DNA of 64,000 nucleotides from Actinostola sp. cb2023 (lineage: Eukaryota; Cnidaria; Anthozoa; Actiniaria; Actinostolidae). A program made the translations under genes and the position numbers. Shown one piece after another: positions 60,701 through 64,000 of this stretch (position 1 is the first letter of the stretch; every line of letters starts with the position of its first letter). The stretch spans positions 340,001 through 404,000 of the forward strand of contig JAUJYZ010000967.1 of assembly GCA_033675265.1 (NCBI GenBank), read 5' to 3'. The notes beneath the pieces are model-generated. The model searched no databases, was not told where the DNA came from, and worked only from the letters and a program-made list of their open reading frames with translations.

Positions 60701-63700
60701 CCAGGGATGCATATTAATAGCTACTAAAACTTTTCATATCTCAACTTATGATCAATTAAACCTAGTTTTAACTAGCGATGCATGTATAAGCATAAGCACA
60801 AGCTGACAAGCTAGAAATGAATATTATATATACAAGTGAAGAGCCATGCACTCTGTGGATATATTGTTCAATAACCCATTATTATTATTATTATTAATGA
60901 TAATAAACTAGATCCTAATGTGTTTATGTGTGCATCAGGAATATTTTCATAGCAATACAATGCTTGTGCTTGTTGTGCTTGCACTTACGCTTTTGTCGCT
61001 CTTAAAAACTACATTTGAATCCAACATACATGACATATATACTTGCAACATTATTATAACATTATTTACAATAAAGAAACACTTACACAGCTCATGAAGA
61101 CGACTCCAAAGATGCCTTCCATTCCAACAACCTATCTCACAGAGATACATAATCACGTTTAGTCTGATGCATATATAGCTTCAGGATGTAACATCAAATT
61201 CTTGAAAGCCTTTCCTGTAACTACTGCATGTACAGTGAAAGACAGCAAAAACCTTGAACAGCAACCAAACAAACGAAAATTCTTGTTCAGGTTTCCTGTA
61301 CTGCAGAAAACGTGCTGACAATAAGAGGCCATGCAAATTCTACATACAACATGTTTTGACAGTCTTTTCTAGACTGCAAAACAGCCCCTACTTCTTCGCG
61401 AAACTCCGTTGAGAAGAGTTACTCGATCGAACTTCAACTCTTCTCAACAGAGTGTCACGAAGAAGTAGGGGCTGTTTTGCAGTCTAAGTCTTTTCTTTCA
61501 ACACTAAAAGTTAAAGTTTATCTTTTGCAAAAAGGGCACCTTATTTGGTAGCTGACCTCCTTGGCTTAAAAAAAACACCATTCACTTCATCATTGATACA
61601 AGAACTGACCTGTAGAGGATGATAATTTCTTCTCTTGAGGAACAATTCTTCTACAATCATCTGTGTGGCACTGACGCTCTGTCCAGCCAAGATTAAAGCA
61701 ATACCTGGTCATAAAGTACATAGCCTGCGTTACAGCCAGATCCAAACCCAATACTTGGTTCCAGCTGTAATGCCGGCTTAAATACAGTACATGGTAAAAG
61801 AAAAAGCACATTATTTATTGCTATTCAGTTACTGAACCTGTGAAACCTATTCAAATGATTGTTTTATTGACACTTTTTGGTATTAATAATAATAATAATA
61901 ATAATAATAAATTAAATGATGCAGGGTGAAATGTACTGGTAAATCAAGATCGAGGTAAAGTACCTCCATAATCATCATCTGACATCATCATTATCACCAT
62001 CATCATTATCATCATCATCATTATCGCCATCATCATCATCATTACCATTTGGTATTATAATGAAGGTTTAATTATTAGACAAATCCTTGCACAATGGAAT
62101 CATATCACCACCATCATCATTTATTTAGCACTCATTCATTACATTGTACCTAAAAAAACTTGTGCTTTAGTGGATCCCTGATGGTTGTCTCTGAGAACAC
62201 TTGATAATCCAACAAGAACTAAACCAAACTGAACGATTGTGAAGTATGTACTTCAGTAAATGATCAGTAAATTACCAAGATACAATCTTCATCAAGGGCT
62301 CGGCTTTGTCTCATTAGACATCGGATATCTTACGACTACAAAGCATTATAAACTGTTTTCCCTTTCCGTGCCACAACAGTGTAAGGGTGCGTTCGATTGA
62401 CTCTATTCCAGAATAGGAATACACGGAATAAACAACACTTGGATGCTTTTATTTCAGCACATTTAAAATTCCAAACTGTTCCTTGTAACTTTATTATGAT
62501 ACAACAAGGAATCGTTTCATTTTACAGTGGACAGTAGCTGTGTGACAGCGACTTAGGGATGTTATTCCGTGTATTCCCATTCTGGAATATGGTCAATCGA
62601 ACTAAGTAACTTGTGATCAAAACCCAAGTTCTCCTTTGAAATTAAAATAACTTCAATGGGAATTTAGATTTTGATCAAAGGTAACTTGTAGTAGTCATTG
62701 TTTTTGCACGAACCCCACCTGGCTAAGAGTGTGAAAGGGAAAGGGAAGGATTATTTGTATACAGTATATTACCATGGTAACAATCATGCCAATCCAGTGA
62801 ATTGGCCATAACTTTCTCTTGAGGAATATTTTCTAAGAAAAAATAACAACACAAAACTGAATTAATAACTGGATATTTATTCTCAGGAATGAAAACAGCT
62901 ACATGTAGGGGTATCGAATGGTCAAGGCGAGACTTTGCGAGACTCCGAGACAAGGCATTTTTTTGCAAGCCCGAGATGCTTTTTCATCAATTTCCATTGA
63001 CTCTGAGACGGCTTTTTGCGAAAAAACAAGACTTTGAGACCCGCGAAATTTGACCAAAAATTTGCAAGACTCTGACTTTGTGCGGGAACCAATCGACACC
63101 CATACATGTGTATGCTTAGACTGCAAGACAATCACTACTTTTTCGCGAAACTCCGCCAAGAAGAGTTGAAGTTTGATCGAGTCGCTGATCAGGCAACTAG
63201 AGAATGTGGAGACGAAAAGAAGCGAGGTGAGTGAGACGAAAATGGGAGAGACGTGTAAAGTCTACTTCCATTAACTCTTATCAGTGGAGTTTCTTAAACT
63301 AAAAGGATGTACATGTACATGTACATGTGTAGGTTATAATATGACAGTAAAGCAATGCCCTAAAACATTTAAACCAGTGATAAATGTTTGATCCTCAACA
63401 TACTGTATGCACTGTATTCTGGTTTGCATTGTGGCTAAATGTCATGTGGTCAAAATTTATCCAGATCTCAACATCTCAATTTCTTTATGCATCTTGGATT
63501 TTCAAATTCTATCATGCTAATGTCAAAGTGTCGTTTTACAGCCAAAGTTTCAGGCTAAAAGAAATGGCTTACAGTCTTGCATTTTGCATCATCGTGATTA
63601 GCCACCACTAGTACTGTACAACTGTACATAGACCAAATTGGCTAACGCAATGTTGGACCCAATTCAGATCTTTTGGGAATACGATTCTTTGTCTGTTGTA

Positions 63701-63953
63701 TTTCGATTTCAATAGAGCATTGACATGGAAATGTTTGGAACAAAAAGCTCTTATTCCCAAAGGTTTTGAATTGGGGTAAAGAATGTAAACATTGCGTTAG
63801 CCGAATTGGTCTATAGTATATCCAATACTGGAAAAAAAGAGTTTGGATAAACAGTACTATTATTTATACTCACAGACAGTATTCCAGTAAAAATAATGAT
63901 TGACCCTCTTAGCATCTGCCACACAGAGGCATTGACATAAAGTAAACCAATTC
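57689..63953 (-). CDS. SLC35F6: SLC35F6-type transporter, partial (10 exons; N-terminus off the window)
   Basis: Minus-strand exons in coding order: 63953-63874, 62832-62773, 62228-62150, 61704-61610, 61131-61087, 60685-60571, 60043-59978, 59691-59609, 58432-58390, 57783-57689. All introns are GT-AG and all phases agree, giving 253 full codons that align end to end with roughly residues 107-345 of the 371-residue human SLC35F6. Landmarks: NASVWQMLRGSIIIFTG (human NMTSASSFQMLRGAVIIFTG), GLVLVGLSSVL, SATQMIVEELFLKRRN...HPLQ, VVGMEGIFG, VLYYIPG, FGLSVTKSLT, RTLIDACRTIVVW and GFLFLLLGTALYNEL. The protein is a multi-pass member of the drug/metabolite transporter superfamily; human SLC35F6 is reported in lysosomes and mitochondria, with substrate uncertain. 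About 105 N-terminal codons lie beyond 64,000. Introns carry at least six repeats or MITEs. Confidence 0.92.
57965..58120. repeat. (GTTT)n / GTTGGTTT microsatellite
   Basis: Repeats of TTTGTTTG, TTGTTGGT and TTTGCTTG over about 155 bp, in the SLC35F6 intron between exons 57,783 and 58,390. Confidence 0.92.
58390..58432 (-). CDS. SLC35F6: SLC35F6 microexon (KKYGIFQ)
   Basis: A 43-nt exon encoding GFGETWDKKYGIFQ plus one base. Found because the neighbouring exons (phase 0 end, phase 1 start) cannot join directly. Its KYGIFQV aligns with human HALQI before the last helix. Acceptor TGATAG, donor GTGAGA. Confidence 0.8.
58575..59522. mobile_element. 950-bp foldback element in SLC35F6 intron, carrying a nested MITE
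   Basis: ACCACAATCCTTTGCG (58,575) pairs with CGCAAAGGATTATGGT (59,507). Further in, CTCGCTCGCTCCGCGTCAAT (58,740) pairs with ATTGACGCGGAGCGAGCGAG (about 59,239), and TTTGGACGGTGTATTCAAAA pairs near 59,165. The arms have diverged more than those of the nested MITE, so the foldback is older. Confidence 0.85.
58909..59066. mobile_element. 158-bp hAT-like MITE with 8-bp target duplication
   Basis: CACAGGGAGCCCAAGCATAA...TTATGCTTGGGCTCCCTGTG termini, arms of about 55 bp, flanked on both sides by GTCAGAAC (58,901-58,908 and 59,067-59,074). The 8-bp duplication fits the hAT superfamily. Nested in the larger foldback. Confidence 0.94.
59609..59691 (-). CDS. SLC35F6: SLC35F6 exon (RTLIDACRTIVVW)
   Basis: Encodes VHRTLIDACRTIVVWLVDLF + VYYVFHE, matching human TRMVLDSLRTVVIWALSLALGW. 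Acceptor TTCCAG, donor GTAATT, ending in phase 0. Confidence 0.93.
59793..59842. repeat. 50-bp perfect palindrome without spacer
   Basis: The 25 bases GGTGCAACTTTTCTTGCAAC + GTTGC are followed immediately by their exact reverse complement. It can extrude as a cruciform. It sits in the SLC35F6 intron between exons 59,691 and 59,978. Confidence 0.98.
59978..60043 (-). CDS. SLC35F6: SLC35F6 exon (FFGLSVTK)
   Basis: Encodes LYICSISFYNFFGLSVTKSL + T with split codons on both sides, matching human SSIAFFNFAGISVTKELSA. Acceptor TTGCAG with a strong T-tract, donor GTAAGG. Confidence 0.92.
60115..60455. repeat. 26-bp minisatellite (GGGGCCAGGAAGTTTGCAAA + CTCAGT), about 13 copies
   Basis: Located in the SLC35F6 intron between exons 60,043 and 60,571. 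One unit is partly deleted near 60,190-60,205. Units lack stops on the plus strand, so all three plus frames stay open (up to 131 codons) as an artefact antisense to the gene. Confidence 0.97.
60571..60685 (-). CDS. SLC35F6: SLC35F6 exon (VLYYIPG loop)
   Basis: Encodes LVLPVLYYIPGDQNHHSYEN + SLDALLMMKNDTKLLIMS plus one base, matching human PMYYIPAG...LEDALDAF. Acceptor TAACAG. The donor GTGTGG is weak, but it is the position that keeps the frame to the next exon. Confidence 0.9.
61087..61131 (-). CDS. SLC35F6: SLC35F6 exon (VVGMEGIFG)
   Basis: A 45-nt phase-0 exon encoding VVGMEGIFGVVFMSC, matching human AVGTEGLFGFVILS. Acceptor AGATAG, donor GTAAGT. Confidence 0.93.
61370..61486. mobile_element. 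117-bp foldback MITE with 9-bp target duplication
   Basis: TAGACTGCAAAACAGCCCCT... is mirrored by ...AGGGGCTGTTTTGCAGTCTA and flanked by AGTCTTTTC on both sides (61,361-61,369; 61,487-61,495). A diverged partial relative starts at 63,118 (TTAGACTGCAAGACAATCAC). Confidence 0.94.
61610..61704 (-). CDS. SLC35F6: SLC35F6 exon (QMIVEELFLKR)
   Basis: Encodes IALILAGQSVSATQMIVEEL + FLKRRNYHPLQ, matching the human IIMAQIIVAIQMVLEEKFV...HPL segment. Acceptor GACCAG, donor GTCAGT. Overlapping minus-strand frames that look exon-like here are out of phase. Confidence 0.93.
61888..62050. repeat. (AAT)n and (ATC)n microsatellites
   Basis: About eight AAT units near 61,888-61,911 and irregular ATC tracts near 61,970-62,048 in an SLC35F6 intron. 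Confidence 0.9.
62150..62228 (-). CDS. SLC35F6: SLC35F6 exon (GLVLVGLSSVL)
   Basis: Encodes FGLVLVGLSSVLRDNHQGST + KAQVFL plus one base. The hydrophobic start is a membrane helix; the polar end is the loop before the next helix. Acceptor GTTCAG, donor GTACAA. Confidence 0.9.
62391..62602. mobile_element. 212-bp MITE with GTTCGATTGACTCTATTCCA ends
   Basis: About 39-bp imperfect terminal inverted repeats: GTTCGATTGACTCTATTCCA... and ...TGGAATATGGTCAATCGAAC. In the SLC35F6 intron between exons 62,228 and 62,773. Confidence 0.88.
62773..62832 (-). CDS. SLC35F6: SLC35F6 exon (KRKL..HWIGM)
   Basis: A 60-nt phase-0 exon encoding KIFLKRKLWPIHWIGMIVTM, matching human AFLGRRL...QWLGILAT. Acceptor TCTTAG, donor GTAATA. 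Confidence 0.9.
62909..63101. mobile_element. MITE with GGGTATCGAATGGTC ends, copy 2
   Basis: Reverse-orientation relative of 19,546-19,753: GGGTATCGAATGGTCAAGGC...CAATCGACACCC with the same GAGACTCCGAGACAAGGCAT interior. Located in the SLC35F6 intron between 62,832 and 63,874. Confidence 0.88.
63118..63200. mobile_element. Partial, diverged copy of the TAGACTGCAAAAC MITE
   Basis: TTAGACTGCAAGACAATCACTACTTTTTCGCGAAACTCCG resembles the left half of 61,370-61,486, followed by GAAGAGTTGAAGTTTGATCGAG. The right end is missing. Confidence 0.65.
63629..63813. mobile_element. 185-bp MITE, TAGACCAAATTGGCTAACGC ends
   Basis: TAGACCAAATTGGCTAACGCAAT is mirrored by ATTGCGTTAGCCGAATTGGTCTA with one mismatch. 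Flanking TA on both sides would fit a TA target, as in Tc1/mariner-type elements; not proven. In an SLC35F6 intron. Confidence 0.88.
63874..63953 (-). CDS. SLC35F6: SLC35F6 exon (QMLRG motif)
   Basis: Encodes IGLLYVNASVWQMLRGSIII + FTGILS after two bases of a split codon. QMLRG followed by (S/A)xIIFTG is the most conserved stretch of the family. Acceptor TATTAG, donor GTGAGT. The preceding exon is outside the window. Confidence 0.92.
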
Positions 63954-64000
63954 CTAATAATGACAAAAAGGTTTGAATTCATATTCAGTAATAATAATAA

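Noticed and set aside
61590..61811. Exon-like reading CTGGAACCAAGTATTGGGTT (minus) ending at GACCAG
   Set aside because: It has an acceptor-like CAG and an open frame, but no SLC35F6 similarity. The true exon starts at 61,704 immediately after GACCAG, with the right phase.
1..64000. Search for bacterial-style operons, defence islands, phage or CRISPR systems
   Set aside because: Nothing of this type is present. Spliced conserved metazoan genes and intron structure show eukaryotic nuclear DNA throughout.

Overview
The window is animal nuclear DNA, most likely from an anthozoan cnidarian such as a stony coral. It is AT-rich, its genes are split into many small exons with GT-AG introns, and there are no operons or ribosome binding sites. 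Two conserved metazoan genes can be assembled exon by exon with every intron phase matching. The cnidarian call is inference: it rests on a decayed multicopy element (48.1-49.7 kb) whose motifs I remember from cnidarian genomes, on frequent TACATGTA words, and on the dense foldback-element and satellite landscape.

Layout. 1-4.3 kb: three large simple arrays (an 8-mer mosaic, a 12-mer array and an AATG/AACG tetranucleotide array) with two small foldback elements between them. 4.3-13.4 kb: about 9 kb with no recognisable gene, the upstream flank of the first gene. 13,451-36,546 (+): complete coding sequence of an RNF220-type E3 ubiquitin ligase, 16 coding exons, 622 codons. Its first intron is about 10 kb and holds several miniature inverted-repeat elements. 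Intron 7 holds a 1-kb piggyBac-like element with intact TTAA duplications. Introns 8, 9 and 10 hold nearly 6 kb of ATC-rich satellites (142-bp and 40-bp units). 36.9-57.6 kb: gene-poor flank packed with nested foldback and MITE-like elements, several still showing target-site duplications or paired with a paralogous empty site, plus 52-bp and 83-bp tandem arrays. 57,689-63,953 (-): ten consecutive exons of an SLC35F6-type membrane transporter, convergent with RNF220. The N-terminal exon(s) lie beyond the right edge, and the last residues are uncertain.

The two genes have no obvious functional link. RNF220 proteins are RING E3 ligases that, in vertebrates, act on Sin3B, Gli factors and beta-catenin stability. 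SLC35F6 belongs to the drug/metabolite transporter superfamily. They share mobile elements: one MITE family has a copy in an intron of each gene, in opposite orientations. I found no new multigene system. The most informative features are the transcribed satellites inside RNF220, the nested insertions with matching empty sites, a 50-bp perfect palindrome, and a 4-kb composite inverted repeat carrying two divergent copies of one decayed protein.
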